Source of the DNA: Candidatus Poribacteria bacterium
Lineage (GTDB): Bacteria > Poribacteria > WGA-4E > WGA-3G
Reading direction: 5' to 3'
DNA length: 64,000 nt
Assembly: GCA_026706025.1 (NCBI GenBank)
Contig: JAPOZO010000072.1
Coordinates: 62,001 to 126,000 of the forward strand
Shown: piece after piece, positions 16,773-25,826 of the stretch
Layout of the letters: every line of letters begins with the position of its first letter
Numbering within the stretch: position 1 is the first letter of the stretch
Notes under the pieces: model-generated
The model's database searches: none
The model's input: the letters and a program-made list of their open reading frames with translations, nothing else
What the model was told of the DNA's origin: nothing
Position numbers and translations under genes: made by a program

Positions 16773-17693
16773 TCACATAATCCCAATATCGCGTAATATT
16801 GACTTTTTGATTTTGCAGACCATCGTATACGCAGGGTCGAAGACGTTACCCATATCATATTCTACGGCTTGCCCCAATAGAATGTGGGCTGCGCGTTTCT
16901 CCAAACCGAGTTCACCCAACCACCGAAGAAGTTCTGTCGTTGCGTGTTGTACCGCCTGATCCAAGGGGCGGGCATTGCCCGCTGTCAGAATGTAATCACT
17001 GTTTTCGGCACGGGGCCAGTTGATGCTTTTGCCTTTAAGGACTTCAACAGTAAACTGCACGTCAAAAGAGATTTCGATGCCGGTACCGACGATTTCACCG
17101 TCACCCTGTACGGCATGTCCATCGCCAAGATGAAAAAGCGCGCCAGGGACAAAGACAGGCAAGTAGACGGTGACACCCTCCTTAAAACCGCGATAGTCCA
17201 TGTTTCCGCCGTGTGTAGAGGAGGTCGCTGTCGAGATCGCTTGCCCACGCGGTGGTGCAACACCGAAACATCCGACCATCGGCTCAAGTGGTAGCGTGAG
17301 TTTACCCAATTGCGTCTCTGGGGTCATCAACGTCGCTGTCCACTTCTCCACATCCACATGCCACTCAGCGAGACCGCCTTCTGGCATCTCGGACGCTACG
17401 TAGTGCGGATCAAGAACATTCGGAGCGACGACCATAGCCGTCCTCCCGATTTTTCGGTTTGGAAGGATCCGGTCAAAATGGATTGATAATGTATCACCGG
17501 GTTCCGCCGATTCAATATAAAAAGGACCTGTTTGTGGATTGCCTCTCTCGGTGACCTGTGTATCTGTGGCATCGTATCCGGCGTTATCCACCGTTGTTGT
17601 GAAAACGGTGTCTCCGCTCTCAATATGTAGCACCGGTTCATGCGCGCCGATTGCTGTGTAGTAGACAGTCGGTTCAAAGTGATGTGTCGCCAT
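16773..17693 (-). CDS. Acetamidase/formamidase family protein
   Basis: 306 aa. FmdA/AmdA-family amidohydrolase that hydrolyses short-chain amides (formamide, acetamide) to carboxylate and ammonia. Conserved stretches: NPQTGPFYIESAEPGDTL, PMVGCFGVAPPRG, STHGGNMDYRGFKEG and the FHLGDGHAVQGDGE metal-binding region. The start was set at ATG 17693, preceded by AGGAAAGGA; a TTG at 17720 is less likely. Convergent with the PIN gene. Alone, without an amide transporter beside it. Confidence 0.9.
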   Translation of the reverse strand: MATHHFEPTVYYTAIGAHEPVLHIESGDTVFTTTVDNAGYDATDTQVTERGNPQTGPFYIESAEPGDTLSIHFDRILPNRKIGRTAMVVAPNVLDPHYVASEMPEGGLAEWHVDVEKWTATLMTPETQLGKLTLPLEPMVGCFGVAPPRGQAISTATSSTHGGNMDYRGFKEGVTVYLPVFVPGALFHLGDGHAVQGDGEIVGTGIEISFDVQFTVEVLKGKSINWPRAENSDYILTAGNARPLDQAVQHATTELLRWLGELGLEKRAAHILLGQAVEYDMGNVFDPAYTMVCKIKKSILRDIGIM

Positions 17694-18022
17694 ATCTGAA
17701 ATTCCTTTCCTATTCTTCAAGATGACTGGAGTAGTTTTCCAAGCAATATATCACGTTTGAGAGGCACTGTCAAGGTAGGAGTATCAGTTTTGGTTTTCTG
17801 TCCGTTTTAGAGAAAGTATTGAAACCAAAAGGTTCCTCCTACCAGTTTTTAGGGCGAACCGTGGGTTGTTCAAATTGACTTGGCAGAACCGGAGCAGTTT
17901 CTGTAAAAATAACCGAAGTTGCTACCTATGTAAAAAGTTGCTTGATGACGGTTAGCGATACATTTGTCAGTCCGAATGCCGTTGAATTGGGTTGTCCTCC
18001 GATCGCCATAGTTTGCTAATTG
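17694..18022. other. Intergenic region with imperfect inverted repeat and 24-nt motif
   Basis: GGTAGGAG...TTTTGGTTT (about 17774-17795) is mirrored by AAACCAAAAGG...CTCCTACC (17822-17842). A motif TAACCGAAGTTGCTACCTAT (17910-17929) recurs at 19448 and 22112. No gene is evident. Confidence 0.55.
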
Positions 18023-18547
18023 TTAATTTTCGGAAACCCCATAGAGTATTAAGCACCCTGCAACCGTTCCGAATGCCAGACCGCCAGCTGCCGATCTTGA
18101 CTGAAGCGATCGCATTTGGCTTTGGTATGTATCCGTGTAAGCCTGAATGTATTCAGGTGATTTTCCGAGCAACCTTTCAGGCGACGGGTGTCTCGGGCTG
18201 AAGCGCATCACAAGGTGTGACGTTAGGCAACCGGCAGCTAAACCGATAACGGCACCACCAAACTGTGCGTCATTCGGATCGATAGGCGAGAGAGAATAGC
18301 CAGCATAGATGCCGTAGTCTGGCGAGAGCTCAGGGGCTATCAGTGAACCGACAGCGTATCCAGCGATACATGCCATAGGTCCAAGTGCCCCGATCATAAA
18401 CCATGTTGATTTATCAAAATTCGCCTCTGCATCGGCTTCCGCATCGGTTTTCGCCTGATATTCCACACTTACCACTTGCGGAAAACAGTTCAATGCGATA
18501 TTCAAAAACAAGACACCTGTCATAAACAGAGCGATTTTGCGAGTCAT
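18023..18547 (-). CDS. Hypothetical exported/membrane protein, paralogue of the gene at 18660
   Basis: 174 aa. Signal-peptide-like N-terminus (MTRKIALFMTGVLFLNIALN), then a charged segment AKTDAEADAEANFDKSTWF, a Gly-rich hydrophobic helix (MIGALGPMACIAGYAVGSLI), a second Gly-rich helix near the middle, and an ending LGKSPEYIQAYTDTYQ plus a last membrane helix. The same order of motifs (Ala/Asp-rich segment, W-F-hairpin, IGKSSEYV..Y...Y, final helix) is present in the neighbouring protein, so the two are tandem paralogues. Function unknown. ATG 18547 has AAGGAAG upstream. Confidence 0.65.
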   Translation of the reverse strand: MTRKIALFMTGVLFLNIALNCFPQVVSVEYQAKTDAEADAEANFDKSTWFMIGALGPMACIAGYAVGSLIAPELSPDYGIYAGYSLSPIDPNDAQFGGAVIGLAAGCLTSHLVMRFSPRHPSPERLLGKSPEYIQAYTDTYQSQMRSLQSRSAAGGLAFGTVAGCLILYGVSEN

Positions 18548-18659
18548 AAAGGTCACTTCCTTTCGTTTTTATCTCTCATCGCATATACCAAGAAACAACT
18601 GCTTTGGCAATGTTGTTAATTCCAAACTGTGTATCAATAACGTTGACATTCAAGAAACC

Positions 18660-19097
18660 TTAAAACCCTCCGAGGCGAGTATCGCCAAAGAGTCTGAAAT
18701 AGAGTCTGCCTGCGATTTCCTCCCCAGAAGAGAGTGCCTCAACAATCACGTACCCAGCGATAGTCGTGCTGCCGATACAACCTATCAATGCAGAACGGTT
18801 GCGCAATGTCTTTGTTTTTCGGCGATATTCTGCAGAATAGCGAATTACATATTCAGATGATTTTCCGATCAGTCGTTGTGCGGGTATTTCAACCCCCGCA
18901 TTGATAGCAACTATATAGCCTGTTGGCCCAAAACAGCATCCATAGAAAAACCATCGGGTTTTATTTATATCCGCCGCAGCGTCTTTTCTGGCATCCGCAA
19001 CAGCCTTCGCAGAAATATCAGTTTCTGTTGAAAAAGCAGGCATAACAGAATAAGTGAATAACAGGATAATCAAAACAGGGGCAATACATTTTTTCAT
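18660..19097 (-). CDS. Hypothetical exported/membrane protein, paralogue of the gene at 18023
   Basis: 145 aa. Signal peptide (MKKCIAPVLIILLFTYSVMP, cleavage after AFS), then AKAVADARKDAAADINKTRWFFYG, a GPTGYIVAINAG helix, IGKSSEYVIRYSAEYRRK and a terminal hydrophobic helix. It is shorter than its paralogue: the middle Gly-rich helix is missing. Both are on the minus strand with a 112-bp gap, so they may be co-transcribed. No known function. Confidence 0.65.
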   Translation of the reverse strand: MKKCIAPVLIILLFTYSVMPAFSTETDISAKAVADARKDAAADINKTRWFFYGCCFGPTGYIVAINAGVEIPAQRLIGKSSEYVIRYSAEYRRKTKTLRNRSALIGCIGSTTIAGYVIVEALSSGEEIAGRLYFRLFGDTRLGGF

Positions 19098-19538
19098 TTT
19101 AACACCTCACGTGAAAAGTTTTTAATCTGGCATTTTTTTAGATGAAAAAAAGACAACAACCACGGTGGATGTCAACGCGACAGGGTGTCGCGTCTGAGAA
19201 TCACATCCAAAGGGTTGCTATGTTTCCATTGCCTTCAAATGGGAAAGCACCTCTGAACTTCCTGATGATGTGACTATCCAGGTTCTTACCCAATTTTGCC
19301 AACCTCTCAATACTCAGTTTCTTTCGCTACAGGTTCGGGAGAAACTGCCTGCTGTTTTAGGACCTTGCGGAGGCACTTCATTCGCTCTCCACAATATCCG
19401 CAAGATTTCTTTCCTGATTTTGTTTCTGCGGAAGATTTTGTTAATTATAACCCAAGTTGCCACTTGCGTAACTAACGCGATCGGTTGGTAGACCAGCGAA
19501 AAAACTGTAAGGAGCCAAAGCGTCTGTGAAGCGGACTC
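19098..19538. other. Intergenic region, one motif copy, no confident gene
   Basis: Contains TAACCCAAGTTGCCACTTGC at 19448-19467. On the minus strand a 40-50 codon stretch with coding-like composition (KKSCGYCGERMKC, about 19308-19440) lacks a start codon; I treat it as unproven. Confidence 0.4.
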
Positions 19539-21581
19539 TTACTTCTGCAGTTTCAAATCTCCCCACTTCGTAATCATTTTACCACTTGAGGATACAAATC
19601 CTCTCATACGTACGGTTGCTAACTGCTTGCGAACACCGGCATGAGAAACATCCTCTATCCGATAATAGTAAACGATATTCGGCTTGGCAGTAGTGTCTGT
19701 CCATGTATAGGTGTGCCGTTCACTCGTTGTGCCTGCACCTTGAATGAGTGTGGGATTGACAACCTTAAATGTGCCATCTATGTTTTCGCTGCGGTAAATA
19801 TAGAATCCTGCGTTGTCAACCTCTGATTGGGTTGTCCATTTGACGACAACGCCTGCAGGTGTTAATTCTGCCCGGAAACTCGACAACGTTACAGGCAGCG
19901 GTTCGCCCCCTTCTTTAAGATAGATTTTCATATCTGGATTCTTTCCGAGAAGCGTAAGGAGACGCGCATGGTTCTTAATCGGATTGCCTTCAAGATGCAA
20001 TCTTCGCAGATTTACCAATCCAACGAGTGGGGATATATCTCGAATGGCATTCTGCTGTAGCCATAACTCTCTCAATCGTGTTAATCCCGAAAGAGGACTC
20101 ACGTCACTAATTTGATTCACTTCAAGAAATAACCACCCTAACTGCGTCAATCTAGCAAGCGGTCGGATATCACGGATTTGATTATCATTCAGTGCTAATC
20201 TCAATAATTGTGTTAGTCCTGTCAGTGGACTGATGTTACTGATTTGATTCTGCCCTATAACTAACTCTTTTAACTGCGTCAGTCCTGTTAGTGGACTAAT
20301 GTCTCGAATTTGATTACTATTGAGACCCAAAGACGCTAACTGTGTCATCCTTGTCAGTGAACTAACGTTTCTGATTTGATTATCACTCAGATTTAACTCC
20401 ACTAACTGCGTCAATCCTGCAAGTGGAGATATATCACTGATTTGATTACCCTGGAGATGTAACAGTTCTAAAGGCATCAACCCGGCGAGTGAACTCACAT
20501 CTCGAATCTGATTATCAGCAAGTGCTAAAAACCTCAACTGAGTTAACCCCGCGAGTGGACTCACGTTTTGAATTTGATTGTCAGCAAGTACTAAATTCTG
20601 CAATTGAGTTAATCCTGCGACTGGGCTCACGTCGGTGATTTGATTCCTCCAGAACTCTAAGTATTCTAACTGCGTCAACTCAGAAAGCGGATTGAGATTA
20701 CTGATCTGATTATTATTGAGCAGTAACCGCTCTAATTGCGTTGCATGTTCCAATCCAGTGAGGTCTGTTATCTGGCGACCGTTAGCAGTTAGTGATATTA
20801 ATCTTCGCATCCTCTGTTCAGTCATAGGTACGTTTGGTCCTAAGTTCAACGCCTCTCGGACAGCTGCAGCCAAATTTGGATCGGGTATCAGGTTTGTGCC
20901 GTCCGGTGCAGTGATCTCAACATCCACCTCAACGAGTTTTGTAAGACTCGCTAGTGGTGAGGTATCCGTAATCGGATTCTCCGCAAGGTATAACTGCGTT
21001 AGATTTGTCAATCCTGCAAGCGGGGACACATCACGGATTCGATTCGTCCTGAGATTTAGAATCACTAATTGTGTCAATCCTGCGAGTGGGGATACATCGC
21101 TGATTTGATTTTGGATGAGATATAACTCCACTAACTGCGTCAATCCGGAAAGCGGACTTACATCACTGATTTGATTCGCCCTAAGATTTAACCATTCTAA
21201 TTGCGTCAATCTTGCGAGTGGAGATATATCGCTGATTTGATTGTCGCCAATCCATAAAAACTTTAACTGTGTCAGTTCAGCGAGTGGACTGATGTCGCTG
21301 ATTTGATTGTTAGGGAGAATTAACTGTTCTATATTCGTGGCATATTCCAACCCAGTGATGTTCTTTATCTGACGTTCTCTGGCATCAAAACCCAAAATTA
21401 ATTCCATATGTTGTCTGGTGATAGGTTCGTTAGGTCCTAATACATTATTTGCTTCAAAAAGATCCCGCAATACTGCTTCCAAATTAGCATCTGGTATATT
21501 TACAACCTGTGCAGATGCAATGTGCGGGACCAAACAACTGAGTGCAAGAAAAATAACGAGTAATCTGAAATACTTTTTCAC
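19539..21581 (-). CDS. Secreted leucine-rich-repeat protein (internalin-like) with C-terminal Fn3-like domain
   Basis: 680 aa with a signal peptide (MKKYFRLLVIFLALSCLVPH, cleavage after ASA). Two blocks of 22-residue LRRs (consensus LTQLxxLxLxxNQISDVSPLAG) each begin with the same cap: IPDANLEAVLRDLF near residue 29 and IPDPNLAAAVREAL near 235. About 7 and 13 repeats are visible. Residues about 560-660 (LSSFRAELTPAGVVVKW, FYIYRSEN, YYYRIEDVS) form a fibronectin-III-like sandwich. Probably a surface or periplasmic binding protein. The GTG start at 21581 is supported by GGAGG 7 nt upstream. Confidence 0.88.
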   Translation of the reverse strand: MKKYFRLLVIFLALSCLVPHIASAQVVNIPDANLEAVLRDLFEANNVLGPNEPITRQHMELILGFDARERQIKNITGLEYATNIEQLILPNNQISDISPLAELTQLKFLWIGDNQISDISPLARLTQLEWLNLRANQISDVSPLSGLTQLVELYLIQNQISDVSPLAGLTQLVILNLRTNRIRDVSPLAGLTNLTQLYLAENPITDTSPLASLTKLVEVDVEITAPDGTNLIPDPNLAAAVREALNLGPNVPMTEQRMRRLISLTANGRQITDLTGLEHATQLERLLLNNNQISNLNPLSELTQLEYLEFWRNQITDVSPVAGLTQLQNLVLADNQIQNVSPLAGLTQLRFLALADNQIRDVSSLAGLMPLELLHLQGNQISDISPLAGLTQLVELNLSDNQIRNVSSLTRMTQLASLGLNSNQIRDISPLTGLTQLKELVIGQNQISNISPLTGLTQLLRLALNDNQIRDIRPLARLTQLGWLFLEVNQISDVSPLSGLTRLRELWLQQNAIRDISPLVGLVNLRRLHLEGNPIKNHARLLTLLGKNPDMKIYLKEGGEPLPVTLSSFRAELTPAGVVVKWTTQSEVDNAGFYIYRSENIDGTFKVVNPTLIQGAGTTSERHTYTWTDTTAKPNIVYYYRIEDVSHAGVRKQLATVRMRGFVSSSGKMITKWGDLKLQK

Positions 21582-22143
21582 GGTTTTACCTCCGTTTAAG
21601 GTGAATTAATCTATTTTGTTTGAAAACATGAAACGTCCGTCTACTGAAAACCAAGCAGTCTCCCCTAAGAAGGGTTCATAAATCGTTTGTGCCGAAAACA
21701 GGCGGCTGCAGCATCTCCTGTCCGACACTTTGTTACAATAGTGTATCCACCCGCAGCGATAAGAAAAGTTTACTTTCTTATCAACATCTTCCGCGTAGGC
21801 AGCCAGTAACGCGTTTGACACCCTAACATCGGAATAATATTATTATTAAACCTATATTTTATCAATATAATTTAATAAAATATAGGTTTAAATATATCAA
21901 AAACACAATTTTTTCACAACTAATTTCATAAAAAGCGGATTTTCAATGTGGAATACAATCAGATATTGCGGGTGTAGCAACATTTTTTGAGCACTCGGTT
22001 CTTTCGCTTTGAATCGTACGAAAAGTTTGATTAAGAGGAGGCTTTGTGCTATTATGCAGTAGTGTTGAAGATGCTTGCATTGGATTTTAGTCTTCCGAAG
22101 TCCATTTACTGTAACCCAAGTTACTACTTATAAGATTTTAAAT
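21582..22143. other. AT-rich region upstream of the 1125-aa protein
   Basis: No convincing gene in 562 bp. It is locally very AT-rich (21835-21920) and contains the 16-bp inverted repeat listed separately, plus the third copy of the TAACCCAAGTTRCTACTTAT motif at 22112-22134, ending 9 bp before the next ATG. Confidence 0.55.
21847..21890. repeat. Perfect 16-bp inverted repeat (hairpin)
   Basis: TAAACCTATATTTTAT (21847-21862) and its exact reverse complement (21875-21890) with a 12-nt loop, in AT-rich DNA. It could be a regulator-binding palindrome, an iteron/origin-like structure or a terminator without a U-run. Confidence 0.75.
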
Positions 22144-25100
22144 ATGCCGACAGACCTCTTTAACGATCTCATTCAACGCTGCCACCAACGTCACCAAAAG
22201 CCGCTCCGGCAGCAAAAGACAGTGGCAACCCCCACGATGTTGAGTGCGGCTCATCCGCACCAATACACGGTTTACTGCGCCCACAAATGCCCTGTGTTGC
22301 TTGATGATTTGGAACAGGCGGACATCTCCCTTATGCCGATAGGGCAAACACCTGCGCACGATAGCGGTCCAAAGCATTTGATGCCTAATCGATTTTTGAA
22401 ACGCCAAGGGATGAGAAACTGGAGAGCCAACCGATGGGACGCGTCATGGGGACTCCAGATTTATACCGGTATCCCTTCCGAACGCGACGGCGCACGGTGG
22501 CATGACCTCGATTTTAAATACGAAGCGATTTCCGCTGTCCCAGACGACATCCTTGCCTATATTGAAGTGCTTGTGAACGCTGTCGAGAACCCACTGTTGA
22601 CACTGTCAAGGTCGGGCGGGCTGCGCTTTTCCTGCAGAGTGCAGGAGTATCTTCATCCAAATACCGAGGAAGAAAGACTGTATGTCTATAAACACACGCC
22701 GACACCTGAAAATCCGGACTATCGAGACGTATACCTTGAAATCCTTGGAGAAAAGGGATACAGTCGCTGGGATGCACGCTACGAAATCTTGCTCGGAAAT
22801 CTGTTAGACCCACCCATGATTTCCAAAGAGGTCCTTTTTGCCCCTCTCGACGCGCTCCGCGCAAAACTTCACGAACCCCTTCCCCAAAAAACTGAGCAGG
22901 ACGAAACTTTTATCGACATACCATCACCTTTCGGTTCACGCGACCTCGACCTCGCAAAAGAAGCACTTGCAAAACGCGGTTTCTCTTATATCCGACAAGC
23001 GGACGGTTTTCATCACTGGATACGTTACGGCGGTGATGCTAACAATACAGACGCACTACTCTGGGAGAACGAGGGAACCGTATGGCTCCGCACATCTATA
23101 CTGGATGCTGAGCTGCCGATGGAAGCAACACCTATCACAGAGATCTGGAGTGATACCGGTATTGTGCCACCGACACTCGCTCCTGCGCTGCCTGTCTCTG
23201 ACAAGATGATCGCTGTGAGGGAAGGAAAACTCAGCCCCTTGGCGATAAGACGTTCCCGTCCAGTCCTGCGAAAACCGGAAACCTCTGAAGAAACCACCAT
23301 TCGGACAGGGGACATTCTTGATGGAACCGCGCGTATCCTTGGACTCAATGTTGAAGCAGAGGGAAGCGGCTACGCTGATACACAATCCCATCTTCTTAAC
23401 AGTGGTGCAACCTGCTTAAACGCGCCGAGCGTCGAGTTAGCAGATGAAGCAGAACAACGCCTTCAAGAACAAGGTGTCCGCTCTGTTGCTCGTTGGAAAC
23501 CTCGGATGCACCTCTGGAAGCAGGTAAAAGAGATACCCGTCGATGCACGTATGGCAAATCCGTTTCAACACGGAAATGTCTGTGAGGATCCAGAGCGATG
23601 CGATGCCCTTGAGGAAAAAGGTGGAGATCCGAGCGAAAGCATCTGCCCGCAGTGCCCGGTTTACGAGGCGTGTCAGGCGCGTGGCTACTTATCCCAACCT
23701 GCCTCACTACAACGCGCCAAAACACAGATAGTGGAGTCCTCTCGACTATTTTTCGATCCACGACACGCTAAATTGGTGGACGCGTTACTGCAGCCAGTCA
23801 ATAGAAGAGAAAATAGGCTTTGTATCATCAATGGTGTGACGGATGTGCACCCTCTGTTTCTAAGATGTGGATTATCAAGAAAGGTGTTAGAAGAGTGGAT
23901 CGCTAACTGGCGGGGGAGTGCCTTAGGGAACTTCGCCAAGACATTACTGAATGCTTTAGAAATCAGAGGTAAGACCCACGGCGATGCGGTCAAACGGGTC
24001 CGGGCAGCACTGCAGACGTTTGAATGGCAGAAAGAAGAAGTTATCCAGCAGATGACACAAGTCAATGTGCGCGGCAAGGTAGCGGAGAAAGGCAAGATTG
24101 ATTCTGAAACTGGACAAGTGTTGGCGCGTTTTACCATTGAGTTTGAAGGCGGGACTTCTGCTTATATTCCCTTAAACAGTGATGTTGAAGATACACTCAC
24201 GGCACAAGGGCTGCCTGTTTTTCCACTCTGTTCCTTCAAACGCAACGAAGACATGAAAATCCCAATGCCGATGGCAGAGGCGATTCAATTAGGTATCTTG
24301 AATCCGGAGACCGTCCAAAGTATTCAGGCATTCCCGACCGTCTATCCAGATCCAACATGGACGTTTTGGCATCAACTCAAGCGGTTCTTTGCGCGTTACA
24401 CACGCGATGCTGATGCACCAATTCGGTGGGATCACAAGGTACTGACGCTCACAATTCCCCCAATACTGCATTCGAGCGTTAGACGACTTGTATTAGTATC
24501 GGAAACACTCTCCGAGCAACATCTTCGCAGGACATTCCCACCTGACGAAGTCGAAGTTAAGCCTATTCAACCGACACCATGGCGACCGGAAAACCGAGTC
24601 TTTCAGATTCGGACAGGTCGTTACCAACCCGAGACGATTTTAGACTACGGCGATAACGGGGAAGTTGTTGGTGCTTCTAAAATGGGGCAACGCTTTTTTG
24701 CTGGTATCCGAGCAGAAATTGAAAGAAAACCCGACGTTAAGCATGCAATTATCGCAAATAATATGATTCTAAAAGTGTTGGTGAGGATCGTAGAAAACGA
24801 GAATATCTGTTTCATAAACTATTCCAGAAAAATAATACAGGGAAACACAAATCTCGAAGATGCCGAAGTCATCTGGATGGTCGGCCTGCCAACACCACCC
24901 ATAGACGCTACTTGGAGGTGTTCGCAGGCTCTGTTTGGAAACGATGAGAAACCGCTCTGTTATGATAGAGTCATGCAACCCTATCACTACAAAGACGAAC
25001 GGATCCAGAACGTTTACGAAACAGCTGCACGCCGAATCATCACAGAGGTTGTCGGACTTATTCAATTGGATTCCCAGACAGGCAAAAATGTCATGTTGCT

Positions 25101-25521
25101 CACTGGGTTGGAACTGCCGAATATCACCGATAGACCTGAAACCCTTCTTTTTGACTGGGAAGACTTTGAGATCGCCGGTGGGCTGGACAAACTTCCTGAG
25201 ATAATAGCCACACGTCAACACTTTGAAGTTGAGAGAGCCAACCTAACTGCGGAATCCGGTAGAGACAAAGTGCAGCATATTCTCGGATGCACCCACATTC
25301 ATGCCAACCGTGTACTGAGAAAACTCAGCGGTACGGAACGCATCACCTTCCGACAACAAATTCTCACGCTCTTGGCTTCCAGTGGTGAGAAAAAGGCATC
25401 TGAAATGATCGCGGTTATTGACGGTAACCCAACAGCAATACGCCACACCCTCATGAAACTTGTTAACACCGGTGAGATTGTGAGGGTTCGGCGCGGTGTG
25501 TATACACTCAAAACAGATTAA
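22144..25521 (+). CDS. Large protein resembling a PrimPol/degenerate SF2-helicase fusion with C-terminal winged helix
   Basis: 1125 aa, no sure family. N-terminal part (about 80-190) reads like a PrimPol core: GLQIYTGIPSERDGARWHDLDF (in pieces YTGIPSERDG and WHDLDF) and LLTLSRSGGLRFS. The middle has a helicase-like layout: LNAPSVELADEAEQRL resembles motif Ia. A Cys cluster at about 479-511 (CEDPERC, CPQCPVYEAC) resembles the Fe-S/zinc module of XPD-like helicases, and VIWMVGLPTPP resembles the late helicase motifs. I find no Walker A GKT/S, so ATPase activity is doubtful. The last 60 residues form a winged helix (ILTLLASSGEKKASEMI, RVRRGVYTL). Start ATG 22144 has no clear RBS. A broken integrase follows, suggesting a mobile element. 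Confidence 0.6.
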   Translation: MPTDLFNDLIQRCHQRHQKPLRQQKTVATPTMLSAAHPHQYTVYCAHKCPVLLDDLEQADISLMPIGQTPAHDSGPKHLMPNRFLKRQGMRNWRANRWDASWGLQIYTGIPSERDGARWHDLDFKYEAISAVPDDILAYIEVLVNAVENPLLTLSRSGGLRFSCRVQEYLHPNTEEERLYVYKHTPTPENPDYRDVYLEILGEKGYSRWDARYEILLGNLLDPPMISKEVLFAPLDALRAKLHEPLPQKTEQDETFIDIPSPFGSRDLDLAKEALAKRGFSYIRQADGFHHWIRYGGDANNTDALLWENEGTVWLRTSILDAELPMEATPITEIWSDTGIVPPTLAPALPVSDKMIAVREGKLSPLAIRRSRPVLRKPETSEETTIRTGDILDGTARILGLNVEAEGSGYADTQSHLLNSGATCLNAPSVELADEAEQRLQEQGVRSVARWKPRMHLWKQVKEIPVDARMANPFQHGNVCEDPERCDALEEKGGDPSESICPQCPVYEACQARGYLSQPASLQRAKTQIVESSRLFFDPRHAKLVDALLQPVNRRENRLCIINGVTDVHPLFLRCGLSRKVLEEWIANWRGSALGNFAKTLLNALEIRGKTHGDAVKRVRAALQTFEWQKEEVIQQMTQVNVRGKVAEKGKIDSETGQVLARFTIEFEGGTSAYIPLNSDVEDTLTAQGLPVFPLCSFKRNEDMKIPMPMAEAIQLGILNPETVQSIQAFPTVYPDPTWTFWHQLKRFFARYTRDADAPIRWDHKVLTLTIPPILHSSVRRLVLVSETLSEQHLRRTFPPDEVEVKPIQPTPWRPENRVFQIRTGRYQPETILDYGDNGEVVGASKMGQRFFAGIRAEIERKPDVKHAIIANNMILKVLVRIVENENICFINYSRKIIQGNTNLEDAEVIWMVGLPTPPIDATWRCSQALFGNDEKPLCYDRVMQPYHYKDERIQNVYETAARRIITEVVGLIQLDSQTGKNVMLLTGLELPNITDRPETLLFDWEDFEIAGGLDKLPEIIATRQHFEVERANLTAESGRDKVQHILGCTHIHANRVLRKLSGTERITFRQQILTLLASSGEKKASEMIAVIDGNPTAIRHTLMKLVNTGEIVRVRRGVYTLKTD

Positions 25522-25711
25522 CTGCTCTCCGAAGAGGCCGCATCCGTCATCAAAGCCTTCATTTCAGAGAACACTCTCAAGACATATCAACGGGCATTCT
25601 GGAACTTAGAGAGGTAATTAGCAAGTCGAACGCTATCCGATGCCCTGTTAGCAAACTACATCATTGTTTATTCAGAAGTGGGTGCTACAACGGACCTGTA
25701 TTGTCTGATAA
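25522..25711 (+). pseudogene. Tyrosine recombinase (integrase) N-terminal domain remnant
   Basis: In the same frame as the preceding gene, directly after its stop, the sequence reads VIKAFISENTLKTYQRAF, WNLER, a TAA stop where Trp is expected, then LASRTLSDALLANYIIVYSE and VGATTDLYC. This is the SAM-like core-binding domain of phage-type integrases (SxNTxxxYxxxxxxFxxW, LxxYLxxL pattern). It has an in-frame stop and no start, and it is cut off by a GATAACTGATTGCTGATAGCC repeat; the catalytic domain is absent. Confidence 0.7.
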
Positions 25712-25732
25712 CTGATTGCTGATAGCCAATAG
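25705..25732. repeat. Short copy of the CTGATAACTG repeat family truncating the integrase
   Basis: CTGATAACTGATTGCTGATAGCC lies exactly where the integrase similarity ends. Confidence 0.6.
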
Positions 25733-25759
25733 AAACTCCGGCAAAGTTCCAAAAAACAT

Positions 25760-25788
25760 TTGACAATCGGAAACCTCTATGCTAAACT
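25760..25788 (+). promoter_or_regulatory. Sigma-70 promoter of the HtrA-like protease gene
   Basis: TTGACA (25760-25765), 17-bp spacer, TAAACT (25783-25788); start near 25795, ATG at 25827 with AAAGGA upstream. Confidence 0.8.
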
Positions 25789-25826
25789 CTTAAAAAAATA
25801 ACATATCCAAACGAAAAGGATACATC

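Noticed and set aside
19300-19450. Minus-strand stretch reading KKSCGYCGERMKC as a possible zinc-ribbon gene
   Set aside because: No start codon before the motif and stops close on both sides; could be a remnant but too short to support.
21606-21821. 71-codon minus-strand frame between the LRR gene and the AT-rich region
   Set aside because: No RBS, Cys/Tyr-rich random-looking composition, overlaps no conserved motif.
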